Shown here piece after piece: positions 17,493 to 26,392 of a DNA stretch of 64,000 nt (positions within the stretch are counted from its first letter, which is position 1; each line of letters opens with the position of its first letter). A model generated the notes under the pieces. It made no database searches, was not told the DNA's origin, and saw nothing but the letters and a program-made list of their open reading frames with translations. A program made the position numbers and the translations under genes. The DNA comes from an uncultured Lachnospiraceae bacterium (GTDB lineage: Bacteria > Bacillota > Clostridia > Lachnospirales > Lachnospiraceae). The stretch is from assembly GCA_900316075.1 (NCBI GenBank), contig ONBT01000007.1:28069-92068 (forward strand), read 5' to 3'.

Positions 17493-18890
17493 ATGGGGAT
17501 TAAGTTAGGCTATGCGCCGACCCGGCGCAGCATTTTTTCGGCACCGGATGCGATTAAGTACAGGAACTTAACGGCGGACCGCCTGCGCGAACTGGGCGTG
17601 GACTTCGTCGACATTACGGACATCAACAGCGAAGGCCTTCTCTATGACGAGGACGACCGCCTGAAGATCGTGGAGAAGTTCCGGGCGGAGAAGGTGGACG
17701 GCCTCCTTCTGGCCCACTGCAATTTCGGCACCGAGTACGAGTGCGCCCGTCTCGCGAAGGATTTAAATGTCCCGGTTCTTTTGTGGGGCCCTCTTGATGA
17801 GCGGCCTGACGAGAACGGGGTGCGGCTCAGGGATACCCAGTGCGGCCTTTTTGCTACCGGCAAGGTCCTTCGCCGCTTCCAGGTCCCCTTTACCTATCTC
17901 ACCAACTGCCGCTTAAGTGATCCCGTTTTCGAGCGGGGCGTCCGGGACTTCCTCGCGGTCTGCAATGTTGTAAAGACCTTCCGCAATATCCGGATTCTTC
18001 AGATGGGTCCCCGGCCGTATGACTTCTGGTCCACGATGGCAAATGAGGGCGAGCTTCTCGAGAAGTTCAATATCCAGCTGGCTCCCGTGCCCCTTCCCGA
18101 GGTGACGAAGGAAGTCAAGCGCTGCATCGCGGAAGACGACGGGGTTTCCGAGACCATCAAATACTGCCGAGACCATATGGAGATCAAGGTCACGGACGAG
18201 CAGCTCAAAAACGTGGCCGGCCTCGCCTGCGCCATGGAGCACCTCATCAAGAAATACCACTGCAACGCCGGCGCCATTCAGTGCTGGAACGCCCTGCAGG
18301 ACGAGCTCGGCATCATGCCCTGCGCAGCCAACTCTCTTCTCAATGAAAAGGGAATTCCCATCGTCTGCGAAACAGATATCCATGGAGCCATCACGACCCT
18401 TCTTGTGGAAGCAGCAGCCAACGACGGGACCCGGTCCTTCTTTGCCGACTGGACCATCCGCCACCCGGATATTGAGAATGGAGAGCTCCTGCAGCACTGC
18501 GGCCCCTGGCCCATTTCCGTGGACAAGGACAAGCCCTGCCTGACCTATCCTCTTGCCTTCGACCATCCGGGTGCCATCACGGCGGAGGCGAAACACGGGG
18601 ACATCACCCTGGCCCGCTTCGACGGGGACAACGGGGAGTACAGCCTTCTGCTCGGCAACGCGAAGGGCGTCGACGGCCCCACCTGCATGGGGACCTACCT
18701 CTGGGTCGAGGTCGAGAACATCAAGCGCCTGGAGGCGAAGATTGTGGAAGGCCCCTACATCCATCATTGCACGGGCATCCACAAGGATGTCGTTCCGGTC
18801 CTCTACGAGGCCTGCAAATATATGGGCATCAAACCGGACCTCTACGACCCCATTGAAGAAGATGTGAAGGCCTATCTTTGGGGCGAGTGA
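17493..18890 (+). CDS. L-fucose/L-arabinose isomerase-family protein
   Basis: 465 residues from the ATG at 17493 after AAAGGAG. It resembles the fucose isomerase-related family: an N-terminal Rossmann-like part with DGLLLAHCNFGTEYECARLA, a middle with the metal ligand region VCETDIHGAITTLLVEAA, and a C-terminal beta domain (PCLTYPLAFDHPG, then GPTCMGTYLWVEVENI). Such enzymes interconvert aldoses and ketoses or related sugars. The LacI regulator upstream and the GPH sugar carrier nearby fit carbohydrate use. The substrate is not determined. A hairpin-rich tandem repeat begins at its stop codon. Confidence 0.8.
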   Translation: MGIKLGYAPTRRSIFSAPDAIKYRNLTADRLRELGVDFVDITDINSEGLLYDEDDRLKIVEKFRAEKVDGLLLAHCNFGTEYECARLAKDLNVPVLLWGPLDERPDENGVRLRDTQCGLFATGKVLRRFQVPFTYLTNCRLSDPVFERGVRDFLAVCNVVKTFRNIRILQMGPRPYDFWSTMANEGELLEKFNIQLAPVPLPEVTKEVKRCIAEDDGVSETIKYCRDHMEIKVTDEQLKNVAGLACAMEHLIKKYHCNAGAIQCWNALQDELGIMPCAANSLLNEKGIPIVCETDIHGAITTLLVEAAANDGTRSFFADWTIRHPDIENGELLQHCGPWPISVDKDKPCLTYPLAFDHPGAITAEAKHGDITLARFDGDNGEYSLLLGNAKGVDGPTCMGTYLWVEVENIKRLEAKIVEGPYIHHCTGIHKDVVPVLYEACKYMGIKPDLYDPIEEDVKAYLWGE

Positions 18891-19148
18891 TGTCATTTGC
18901 AGCAGGTCGGCTGGAATTGCCCCGGAGGCGGGGCAGAGGGGATGTCATTTGCGAGGAATCCCTCGGAATTGCCCCGGAGGCGGGGCAGAGGGGATGCCGT
19001 TTGCGGCAGGTCGGCTGGAATTGCCCCGGAGGCAGGGCAGAAGGGATGTCATTTGCGAGGAATCCCTCGGAATTGCCCCGGAGGCAGGGCAGAGGGGATG
19101 CCATTTGCGAGGAATCCCTCGGGATTGCCCCAGCGGCAGGGCAGAAGG
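18889..19148. repeat. Five tandem 52-bp hairpin repeats
   Basis: Five units of exactly 52 bp start at 18889, 18941, 18993, 19045 and 19097, with a partial sixth. Each begins GATG(T/C)C(A/G)TTTGC and ends with the hairpin TTGCCCCGGAGGCGGGGCAG or a variant. Units 1 and 3 carry (A/G)GCAGGTCGGCTGG; units 2, 4 and 5 carry a second small hairpin, GAGGAATCCCTC. The array overlaps the stop codon of the upstream gene by two bases. Confidence 0.92.
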
Positions 19149-19231
19149 GATGCCATTTGGGCTGGAAGGCAGGAAATTTGACCTGTCTTGGAGTTTTACA
19201 TTATTCATAAGAAAATAAGGAGATGGAGATA

Positions 19232-19316
19232 ATGGCGGACAAAGAGTTGGAGCGGCTCTGCTATAAGCTGCGCAGGGATACCGTCGATATAATCATGGCG
19301 GGGGGCGGCGGCCACA
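19232..19316 (+). pseudogene. Truncated transketolase N-terminus
   Basis: An AAGGAG box and ATG at 19232 open a frame reading MADKELERLCYKLRRDTVDI and then IMAGGGGHI. LRRDTVDIIMAGGGGHIGG is the start of the N-terminal transketolase subunit in many anaerobes. After HI the match stops where the sequence becomes the end of the opposite-strand GPH gene. It is probably the remains of a deletion that removed the transketolase. Confidence 0.6.
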
Positions 19317-20735
19317 TCAATCATTCTTTCTGCGCTCGGTCAGGTCTTCGTGGATCTGGGGAAGCTGCTTGTCCAGGCGGTAGAAGAACATGACGAAGGT
19401 GGCGATGGCGATGACGATGACGGGAAGCCAGTTGTACATGAAGGAAATGGCTGCCTTCGCGGATTCGCTCTGGGTTTCAGCACCGCCGACGTAGCCGCCG
19501 GCCTTCAGGATAATGCCGAGCGCTACCTGGCCGAGGCCCAGGCCCAGCTTCTGAGCGGCGGAAATGGCTGCGTTGCCCATGCCGACTGCGCGGACGCCGG
19601 TTTTCCACTCCCCGTACTCAAGGGTATCGGCTACCATTCCGAAGGCCATGCCGCCGGCAGCGCCGAGGCCCAGGCCCTTCAGGGCGTTGAAGACGATGAG
19701 AAGGGGCAGGTTGGCGCCGACGATTCCGGTGCCGGCGAAGCCTACAAGGATAGCCACGAGGCCCAGCCAATAGGTCAGACCCTTGCCGAACTTCTTCATG
19801 AAGAAGGGCGTGATGAACATGATGGCGAACTGGGCGATGGAGATCGCGTTGTTCATGGGCGTATACAGGGCATAGTTGCCAAGCACGTCCGAGGCGTAAT
19901 ACATGGCGCCCGCGGAATAGAGAACGATGATGAAGAAGATGGAGAACATGGCCAGGATCATCATCAGCCAGTACTTGTTCGTAAACAGGGATTTGAGGGC
20001 TGCCCCGGTGGAGACATTGTCCTTTTCCTGTCCTTTGGCCGCGGCGAAGTCGGTCCGCTCCTTCGTTCCCAGGACGGAGATGACGGCAGAGGCCACGATG
20101 ATGATGCCGATGACAATCAGGGCCATGGTCCAGCCGTGCTGGGCCTCGGGCTTATAGGGGGTGTCCAGGTTCGCAATGCCGGAGAACTTGATGACCCAGC
20201 CCATGAAGAAGGTATTCGTGAAGATGTTTGAAATCGTCTGGAAGATCATGGCGATATTGCCCATCATCCCGTGCTCGTAGGGGTCCGTCGACGACAGGGC
20301 GATGAGGGAGTTATAAGGCACCGCCATGGCCGTGTAGAAGACGGTGTTTACGAGATTGTAGATAATGAAGAGGTATGCGTATTTTGCAAAGCCTGAAAGT
20401 CCGCTCGGCGTGGAGAAGAGCAGGACGGACACGATGGCCAGCGGGATGCACATGGTGAGAAGCCAGATTCTTGCCTTGCCCAGCTTGGAGTGGGTCTTGT
20501 CCACGATGCGGCCCATCAGGATGTCCGAAAAGCCATCGAACAGCTTGGAAACGGCGATGATGGTGCTGATGGCGGCCGCGTCATAGAGTGAAACGTCCGT
20601 CAGATACTTCATGAAGAAGCCGGACATCAGGCCGTTTACGGTGGCCATGCCGAAATTTCCAATACCGTAGCCGATCCGCTCGTTCCACCCCAGGCGGGCG
20701 TTCGGGTCGTTTGTCTTGGAAGCAAAACTGAACAT
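19317..20735 (-). CDS. GPH-family (MFS_2, MelB-like) sugar transporter
   Basis: 472 residues with about twelve membrane segments. N-terminal GYGIGNFG and the loop LFDGFSDILMGRIVDKTHSK, which includes the family D-x-x-x-G-x-x-x-D motif, identify the glycoside-pentoside-hexuronide:cation symporters. The cytosolic tail is LDKQLPQIHEDLTERRK. It is divergent from an AraC regulator 143 bp away, which probably controls it. Its stop codon sits at the breakpoint with a transketolase fragment. Confidence 0.9.
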   Translation of the reverse strand: MFSFASKTNDPNARLGWNERIGYGIGNFGMATVNGLMSGFFMKYLTDVSLYDAAAISTIIAVSKLFDGFSDILMGRIVDKTHSKLGKARIWLLTMCIPLAIVSVLLFSTPSGLSGFAKYAYLFIIYNLVNTVFYTAMAVPYNSLIALSSTDPYEHGMMGNIAMIFQTISNIFTNTFFMGWVIKFSGIANLDTPYKPEAQHGWTMALIVIGIIIVASAVISVLGTKERTDFAAAKGQEKDNVSTGAALKSLFTNKYWLMMILAMFSIFFIIVLYSAGAMYYASDVLGNYALYTPMNNAISIAQFAIMFITPFFMKKFGKGLTYWLGLVAILVGFAGTGIVGANLPLLIVFNALKGLGLGAAGGMAFGMVADTLEYGEWKTGVRAVGMGNAAISAAQKLGLGLGQVALGIILKAGGYVGGAETQSESAKAAISFMYNWLPVIVIAIATFVMFFYRLDKQLPQIHEDLTERRKND

Positions 20736-20878
20736 GCCTTTTCCCTCTTTTCCTTTTATCAGCCCCCGTGGGGCCCTTACATGTTGAGAATAATATAAAA
20801 CCCCACGGCGGTACGGTCTGTCATTATTCTGCTCTTTTTGCTCTTTTCTTGCAGGGAGGAATCTGCTATAACGAAACT

Positions 20879-21652
20879 ATGAAAAAAGAAGTGCGCGCTG
20901 CGGAACAGGCCAGATACCTGATGCAGGAAGAAGAGGATATTGAAGATACGGAGATGCTCCGCCATTCCTACGGGGATGAGCAGGCCCTTTTGTCCTGTGT
21001 CCGGACCGGAGACCTCTCCGGAGCCTTGGCTCTGAGCGAGCGCATGTTCCAAAACAGCGGCCGCCTCTCGGTCCGGGCGGAAAACCACCTCAAATATCTG
21101 GCGATTGTGGGCATCGTCCTTTCCTCGAGGGCGGCCATTGAAGGCGGGCTCTCTCCGGAAAAGGCCTATCTGATCAGCGGATATTATATTCAGAAATGCG
21201 ACACTATCCGGAACCCGGATGATTATTTTCAATTGCACAATGAGGCCCTTTCGGACCTCATTTCAAATATGACCGCGGATAGTAAGAGGAGCCGGAGCTC
21301 CAGCTATACCGAGAGTGCCAAATATTATATTGGAAACCACTACCGCGAGAAAATCTATCTGGAGGACATCGCCTCCTACCTGGGCATCAGCCCATCCTAC
21401 CTCTCCCGGAAGTTCAAGGCCGATACCGGAAAGCGCCTGCAGGACTACATCGTGGAAGTCCGCGTGCAGCGGGCGGCGAACATGCTGAGGTATTCGGAGC
21501 TCAGCCTCTCGGCCATCGCGGAATACGTGCATTTCCCTTCCCAGTCCTACTTCGGAAAGGTCTTCAAACAGGCGATGAATATGACCCCGCGGGAGTACCG
21601 GGACCGCTTTCAGACGGCCGAGTGGCGGGAGAGTAGTCCTCATTTATCGTAG
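20879..21652 (+). CDS. AraC-family transcriptional regulator
   Basis: 257 residues if translation starts at the ATG at 20879 (MKKEVRAAEQARYLMQ). A TATAAC -10-like box lies only five bases before it and the nearest GGAGGA is about 19 bases away, so the start is uncertain. The C-terminal ~100 residues are an AraC double helix-turn-helix: YLEDIASYLGISPSYLSRKF and LSAIAEYVHFPSQSYFGKVF, ending MTPREYRDRF. The N-terminal half lacks an obvious cupin. It is divergent from the GPH sugar carrier, its probable target. Its 3' end overlaps the convergent esterase gene by 13 bp. Confidence 0.85.
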   Translation: MKKEVRAAEQARYLMQEEEDIEDTEMLRHSYGDEQALLSCVRTGDLSGALALSERMFQNSGRLSVRAENHLKYLAIVGIVLSSRAAIEGGLSPEKAYLISGYYIQKCDTIRNPDDYFQLHNEALSDLISNMTADSKRSRSSSYTESAKYYIGNHYREKIYLEDIASYLGISPSYLSRKFKADTGKRLQDYIVEVRVQRAANMLRYSELSLSAIAEYVHFPSQSYFGKVFKQAMNMTPREYRDRFQTAEWRESSPHLS

Positions 21653-23112
21653 AACCGCAGTTCTCCCCAGAGCTTCAAGAGGTCTCTCTGTTCAAAGGCC
21701 TCTGCCCGGCTGGTCCGGTCGAAAATCATTCCCATGGAGCCGTCTCCAGCATAGGGGCTCCAGTCCTTCGTCTCCGGCTCTCCCGTTTTTGCGAACGAAA
21801 CCCAGTTTCCGTGTACATCATGAATAATGGAAGTCACCGCCTCTTCCTCTTCTCCGGCGAAGATGAAGTCCGCCCAGGGATGGTCTTTTGCAACGGCGAA
21901 AACCGCCGGAAGCTCGCTGGCGTGGGTGGCCCGCATGCCGCTTTCCATCCCTGATTTCGAGGAAAACTCGTAGCGGAACACCCAGACATTTTTGTTAAAC
22001 ATACTCTGGGCCGCAGCCAGATGCAGGGCCGGGACCTGGAAGGCATAGTCGGTGGCAAACCGGACAAAGGGATTCTCCAGGGAAGCGTAGTAGTCTTTGA
22101 AGGCCGGGAAGGCGTCCTTGTGGCCGTTTCGCTCAAACATGTTCTCGATCATCTCCCAGGAATTTGGGAAGGCCGTGTCCTCGTCATGGACGAACATGGT
22201 TCCCTCGTCCTTCGTCGTTCCGATGATGAGGCGGATGTCCTTGGCGGACCCGGAGCGAATGGCGTCCATGGGCCGCTCGGGCAGGAGGTCGTCCTGGACC
22301 GGTCCGGGAAGGAACATGCCGGGATTCCGGTACTGGCCCCGTTTCTGGACCATTTCGTTGGCGGCCAGGACCTCGTAAGGCGCTATATCCTTCAGCTTCC
22401 GGATATCCTTTTCGGTCCACCCCATGCCGTCGAGGAAAATCATAATGTTTTCCCGGGCGGTCTCATGGGTCATGCAGCAGTTGGGCAGGGCGCTCTCAGC
22501 GATGACCTGCCGGAAGGTGCCCCTGGCATCCGGCGCTGCCATCAGGTTCAGGACAGACGAGCCTCCTGCGGATTCCCCGCAGATTGTGATCCGCGCGGGG
22601 TCGCCGCCGAAGGCGGCAATATTATTCTGAATCCACTTCATGGCCTCGATCTGGTCGGACAGGCCGCAGTTGCTGTCGAAGTCCTCGCAGCCCGGAAAGG
22701 TCGTAAAGTCGTAGAAGCCGAAGACGTTCAGCCGGTACTGGAAGGAGACGAAGACCAGGCCGTCTTCCGCGAAGCTGTCGCCGACGTAGAGGCCGTCGCT
22801 GGTTGAGCCCGTGTTGAAGCCGCCCCCGTAAATGTATACAAAAACCGGCAGGACCTCGTCCGTGGCCGGCCGCTTGATGTTGACGAAAAGGCAGTCCTCG
22901 CTGCCCTTTTTCATGCCTCCGTCCATCTGGACCGGAGGCTCCCCGTAGGCGGCTGCGTCAAATACCCCGTCCCAGGGCCTTTTCGGGACGCAGCGGCGGA
23001 AGCGGCGAGGCCCGACGGGAGCCTCGGCATAGGGAATCCCGAGAAACTCCAGCCGGCCGTCCCTTATATGGCCCCGGACCTTTCCGCAGTTTGTTTCCAC
23101 AATTTTGTTCAT
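21640..23112 (-). CDS. Type-B carboxylesterase
   Basis: 490 residues, ATG preceded by GGGGGA. It has the carboxylesterase B hallmarks: N-terminal GIPYAEAPVG, SEDCLFVNI, the oxyanion hole YIYGGGFNTG, the nucleophile elbow ICGESAGGSSV and the catalytic-His region ATHASELPAVF. No signal peptide, so it is cytoplasmic. These enzymes hydrolyse acyl esters, and in gut bacteria often deacetylate plant sugars, which would fit the neighbouring sugar genes. The substrate is not determined. Confidence 0.92.
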   Translation of the reverse strand: MNKIVETNCGKVRGHIRDGRLEFLGIPYAEAPVGPRRFRRCVPKRPWDGVFDAAAYGEPPVQMDGGMKKGSEDCLFVNIKRPATDEVLPVFVYIYGGGFNTGSTSDGLYVGDSFAEDGLVFVSFQYRLNVFGFYDFTTFPGCEDFDSNCGLSDQIEAMKWIQNNIAAFGGDPARITICGESAGGSSVLNLMAAPDARGTFRQVIAESALPNCCMTHETARENIMIFLDGMGWTEKDIRKLKDIAPYEVLAANEMVQKRGQYRNPGMFLPGPVQDDLLPERPMDAIRSGSAKDIRLIIGTTKDEGTMFVHDEDTAFPNSWEMIENMFERNGHKDAFPAFKDYYASLENPFVRFATDYAFQVPALHLAAAQSMFNKNVWVFRYEFSSKSGMESGMRATHASELPAVFAVAKDHPWADFIFAGEEEEAVTSIIHDVHGNWVSFAKTGEPETKDWSPYAGDGSMGMIFDRTSRAEAFEQRDLLKLWGELRFYDK

Positions 23113-23253
23113 GGCTTAAGTCCCCCTTTTAAAAGGCTTTTCCAGGATTTTCCGCCGGCGGCCCAGCCGCCCATACAGCTTCAAGGATAGCGCACGCCGA
23201 CGGAGGATTATATCGCTTTCTTGTCACATTTGGCCTTTTGTTGCTGAGGACAG

Positions 23254-23287
23254 AAAAATCCCGCCAAGCCGATAGCTCAGCGGGATT
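23254..23287 (-). terminator. Terminator downstream of the 78-residue gene
   Basis: On the minus strand AATCCCGC pairs with GCGGGATT and is followed by TTT. It lies 60 bp after the stop of the gene at 23348. Confidence 0.8.
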
Positions 23288-23347
23288 CTCCGGGTATTAT
23301 ATTACTAATGAAAAAGCATTTCAGCGGAGAGACGAATGGGCGTCTTC

Positions 23348-23584
23348 TCAGCTGGCCTGCATGCCGCAGAGGAAACCAATCATGTCCTTGCAGTCGTCTG
23401 CGCACTTGAAATTGAGGGTTGCGGAGGAAATCTTCTTGCCGAACTCGCTAGCAAGATTGCCGACCTTTTTGCCGCCGCCCAGCTCGTAGCTCTTGCCGGA
23501 CTCGGTGGAGAGCTCGACGGTGTCCTCGCAGGCATCCAGACGATTCAGGAACTTCTTTACATCAACGATATTGTAGACTTTCAT
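23348..23584 (-). CDS. 78-residue protein of unknown function
   Basis: The start is well supported by AAGGAGG. The sequence begins MKVYNIVDVKKFLNRLDACE and has KSYELGGGKKVGNLASEFGK and a Cys-containing end, FKCADDCKDMIGFLCGM. It has three to four cysteines and no signal peptide or membrane segment. It is a monocistronic unit with its own terminator, divergent from the AraC gene. It resembles small conserved clostridial proteins, but I cannot name the family. Confidence 0.7.
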   Translation of the reverse strand: MKVYNIVDVKKFLNRLDACEDTVELSTESGKSYELGGGKKVGNLASEFGKKISSATLNFKCADDCKDMIGFLCGMQAS

Positions 23585-23803
23585 AACAGCCTCCTTATTT
23601 CTTCACTTCTTTTTACAAGGATATAATAGCTTCTTCCGGAAGATTGTTCGGCCAAAGGGGAATCTGTTTGTGGCCAAATCTTGCGTTTCTCCGGCGGGCT
23701 TCATTTCCTTTGTTCTGAGTAAAGAATACCATTGAAGGCGGCTCCTGGATATGATAGGATTGTCACAAAATATAAAAATAATGACAAGTGAAGGTATTTT
23801 ATT

Positions 23804-24715
23804 ATGCATATCACTTATGAACCGCCTGCGCTGAGCATGGATTTGCACCGGCTGGAGACCATTGCCGGAATGACAAAGGAATTTCCTTATATCATGGACC
23901 GGACGGATGTGACGGATTTTCCGATTCCCTGGCACTGGCACGAGGAGCTGGAGTTCATTCAGGTGGACGAGGGGACGGAGGAAATCAGCACGAACCGGGG
24001 GAAATATCAGGCAAAGGCCGGAGAGTGCTATTTCGTCAATACGAATGTAATGACTATGAAGCAGCAGGCCCAGAAGAAGGGGCGGACGCTGGAGACTGGT
24101 CATGTCTTTCATCCGATTCTCCTGTATGGCCACTTCGGCAGCCTGATGGAGCAGCGATTCTTAAGACCGGTCCTGCAGGACACTTCCCTGGAGGTCGTGG
24201 TGCTGCGGCCGGACACGGAGGCGGGGAAACGCTTCATTAAGGCTGTTCATCAGCTCACGAAGCTGCAGGACGAGCTGGAGTACGATGATGTGCGGCGGAT
24301 TTTCCGGACCCGGAACCTTCTTTCCGAAGGCTGGCTGGCCCTCTGGGACGAGGTGCAGACAAATCCTGCCGTTCACAGTAGAAGCGCTTCGGGCGGCCAG
24401 GAGCGGATTCGGACCATGATGCAGTATATTAATATGCATTTTCCTGAGAAGATCAGCCTGCAGGACATTGCGGACAGCGCTTTCATCAGCACCCGGGACT
24501 GCATCCGGGTCTTCAACCAGAACCTGAACCGGACACCGGTCGAATACCTGACCCAGGTCCGCATAGAAAACGCCCGCCAGATGCTGGTCCATTCGGACAA
24601 GAGCGTCACGGAAATCGCTTCCGCCTGCGGCTTCTTCGACAGTTCCTATTTCACGAAGGTCTTCCGGGAAACCAGCGGCCTGACCCCGACGGCCTTCCGA
24701 AAGGTATATCGATGA
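23804..24715 (+). CDS. AraC-family regulator with N-terminal cupin
   Basis: 303 residues. The N-terminal sensor is a cupin: WHWHEELEFIQVDEGTEE near residues 46-63, then GKYQAKAGECYFVN. The C-terminal AraC DNA-binding domain has LQDIADSAFISTRDCIRVF and VTEIASACGFFDSSYFTKVF, ending GLTPTAFRKVYR. AAGG lies before the ATG. Its last codons overlap the next gene by four bases (ATGA), so it is co-transcribed with the SGNH hydrolase. Confidence 0.9.
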   Translation: MHITYEPPALSMDLHRLETIAGMTKEFPYIMDRTDVTDFPIPWHWHEELEFIQVDEGTEEISTNRGKYQAKAGECYFVNTNVMTMKQQAQKKGRTLETGHVFHPILLYGHFGSLMEQRFLRPVLQDTSLEVVVLRPDTEAGKRFIKAVHQLTKLQDELEYDDVRRIFRTRNLLSEGWLALWDEVQTNPAVHSRSASGGQERIRTMMQYINMHFPEKISLQDIADSAFISTRDCIRVFNQNLNRTPVEYLTQVRIENARQMLVHSDKSVTEIASACGFFDSSYFTKVFRETSGLTPTAFRKVYR

Positions 24716-25449
24716 ACCACAGAAAGGTGAACGAAATGTACAACGGAAATATTCTGTATGGGAAAAAGTGGACGGTCTGCGGGGATTCCTTCAGCCACGG
24801 GGATTTCACGGGGCTTCCGGAGGAGGAGTGGTATCTGACGGAGGGCCGCTATAAGGGACAGATGCGGGTCTATCCCTATTTCATCGGAAACCGAAATGAT
24901 ATGGAGATTGTGAACCTGGCCATCAACGGCGAGACCCTGGCCCGTCTGGACCGGACGAGGACGGAATACAAGCGCCGGGCCGAACGGGCGGCCTTTGCGG
25001 ACGGGGATTATGAAAAAATTCCTGAGGACAGCGACTACATTACTTTCTATTTCGGAATCAATGACTGGCATCAGGATGTCCCGGTCGGTACGCCCGGGAT
25101 CAGGGATCCGTACACATTTTACGGGGCCTGGAACACGATTCTTCCGAAGGTCATTGAAAAGTGTCCGTTCGCCCACATCGGAATCATCATTACAAACGGT
25201 TCATCGCCGGAGTATACGGAAGCGGAGCGGGTCATCGCGGAAAAGTACGGGATTCCCTGCCTGGACCTCGAGCGGGATGTGCGGGTTCCGCTGACCTTGC
25301 GAGCCGGAGGCGAGCGGGAAGGACTGTGCGATTTTGCGAAAGAGGCCCGGCGGAAGGCTTTTGCCGTCTCGGATACAAACGGACACCCGAATCCCAGGGC
25401 GCACGAATACGAGAGCACCTTTATTGAAAACTTTCTGCGGAGTCTGTGA
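24712..25449 (+). CDS. SGNH/GDSL-family hydrolase
   Basis: 245 residues from the ATG overlapping the AraC stop. An ATG at 24736 with AAAGGTG upstream is an equally good start. SGNH blocks are VCGDSFSHG (Ser nucleophile), NLAINGETLARL (Gly), FGINDW (Asn) and NGHPNPRAH (His). The enzyme is probably an acyl-ester hydrolase or carbohydrate esterase acting in the cytosol, since no signal peptide is seen. Translational coupling to the AraC gene suggests both serve one sugar or acyl substrate. Confidence 0.83.
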   Translation: MNHRKVNEMYNGNILYGKKWTVCGDSFSHGDFTGLPEEEWYLTEGRYKGQMRVYPYFIGNRNDMEIVNLAINGETLARLDRTRTEYKRRAERAAFADGDYEKIPEDSDYITFYFGINDWHQDVPVGTPGIRDPYTFYGAWNTILPKVIEKCPFAHIGIIITNGSSPEYTEAERVIAEKYGIPCLDLERDVRVPLTLRAGGEREGLCDFAKEARRKAFAVSDTNGHPNPRAHEYESTFIENFLRSL

Positions 25450-25496
25450 AAGACAAAAAAGGCTGGGACGAAGCCGAGTCGGCCCATGCCGAAAAT

Positions 25497-25516
25497 GATA
25501 ATGTTTTTACATTATC
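25497..25516. other. Short inverted repeat GATAATGT / ACATTATC
   Basis: Two facing copies of the GATAATGT form of the common AT-rich motif across TTTT, 48 bp after the SGNH gene. It lacks the GC stem of a terminator. Confidence 0.4.
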
Positions 25517-25571
25517 CTCCTATGAGCGTCTTTTTCTGTCAAGGGAAGGCTTGATTTGGTAAAATACCGCT

Positions 25572-26219
25572 ATGACTATTGAAACCTTCATCTTTATAAT
25601 GGACTGCATCGGGGCGGTGGCCTTTGCCATTTCCGGGGCGGTGCTGGCCATACGGAAAAATATGGACATCTTCGGGGTCTGCATTCTGGCGGTCGTGACG
25701 GCCACCGGTGGCGGAATCCTTCGGGACATCCTGATCGGCCACCTGCCGCCGGTCATGTTCACGGACCCCACCTATGTGATTGTGGCCCTTGTGGCAGCGG
25801 TCGGCGCCTTCATTTTCTTTAAGCTTCAGAAAAGACACAATCTTGTGATCCCTGTACGGGCGGTGGAAGTCTACACGGGGGTATTATTCTGGTTCGACAC
25901 CGTAGGCCTGGCAGCCTTCACTGTGGACGGCGTGTATGCCGGCTTTTCGGGTCCCGTGGACAATCTCCTTCTGGACATCTTCGTCGGTGTGATCACCGGC
26001 GTGGGCGGGGGCCTGCTCAGGGATATCTTTGCCGATGAAATGCCGGCAATCTTTGTGAAGCACGTCTATGCCGTGGCCTCAATTGCGGGGGCCGTTGCTA
26101 CCGGCTTCCTTCTGCGCTACGGCTCCGACGCCCATCTTGCCCTTTTAATCGGCTTCGGCGTCACGGTCCTGATCCGCTGGCTGGCGGCTCACTTCCGCTG
26201 GAACCTGCCGAGGGTATAG
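25572..26219 (+). CDS. TRIC-type cation channel (UPF0126, YicG-like)
   Basis: 215 residues with seven membrane segments arranged as two related halves, each with a GGG..RD motif (TGGGILRDIL near residue 47 and VGGGLLRDIF near 145). That is the prokaryotic TRIC/UPF0126 signature, a small trimeric cation channel. No Shine-Dalgarno is visible; a TAAAAT box ends six bases before the ATG, so a leaderless mRNA is possible. A REP-like cluster begins one base after the stop. Confidence 0.9.
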   Translation: MTIETFIFIMDCIGAVAFAISGAVLAIRKNMDIFGVCILAVVTATGGGILRDILIGHLPPVMFTDPTYVIVALVAAVGAFIFFKLQKRHNLVIPVRAVEVYTGVLFWFDTVGLAAFTVDGVYAGFSGPVDNLLLDIFVGVITGVGGGLLRDIFADEMPAIFVKHVYAVASIAGAVATGFLLRYGSDAHLALLIGFGVTVLIRWLAAHFRWNLPRV

Positions 26220-26220
26220 A

Positions 26221-26347
26221 GGGGGTCAGGAACCACTGCTTTGACAGCCCTCCCGCCCAGTCCTGGCGGGCCTTTGAGGGGGTCTGACCCCCTATCAGCC
26301 AGTGCCGGCGCGGCATACAGAGGTTATCAACAGTGGTACCTGTCCCC
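26221..26347. repeat. REP-like repeat cluster 9
   Basis: GGGGTCAGGAACC through GGTACCTGTCCCC with an internal GGGGGTCTGACCCCC and the AGGTTATCAACAGTGG phrase. It begins one base after the TRIC stop codon. Confidence 0.85.
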
Positions 26348-26357
26348 TTTTATTGTG

Positions 26358-26392
26358 AAATTGTATTTGATTGTATGGATTTAACAGGTAAA
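26358..26392 (+). repeat. Third AAATTGTAT element, overlapping the dinB start
   Basis: AAATTGTATTTGATTGTA followed by TGGATTTAACAGGTAAA. The ATG of the polymerase gene lies inside it. Copies at 14672 and 14759 differ at a few bases. Confidence 0.55.

Noticed and set aside
18889..19148. CRISPR array
   Set aside because: The units are tandem without unique spacers and no cas genes are present.
18878..19218. Several overlapping frames with ELPRRQGRGDAICEES-like repeats
   Set aside because: A 52-bp period is not a multiple of three, so every frame is opened by the array; no ribosome site or composition supports a protein.
25497..25516. Terminator after the SGNH gene
   Set aside because: The stem is AT-rich with no T tract after it.
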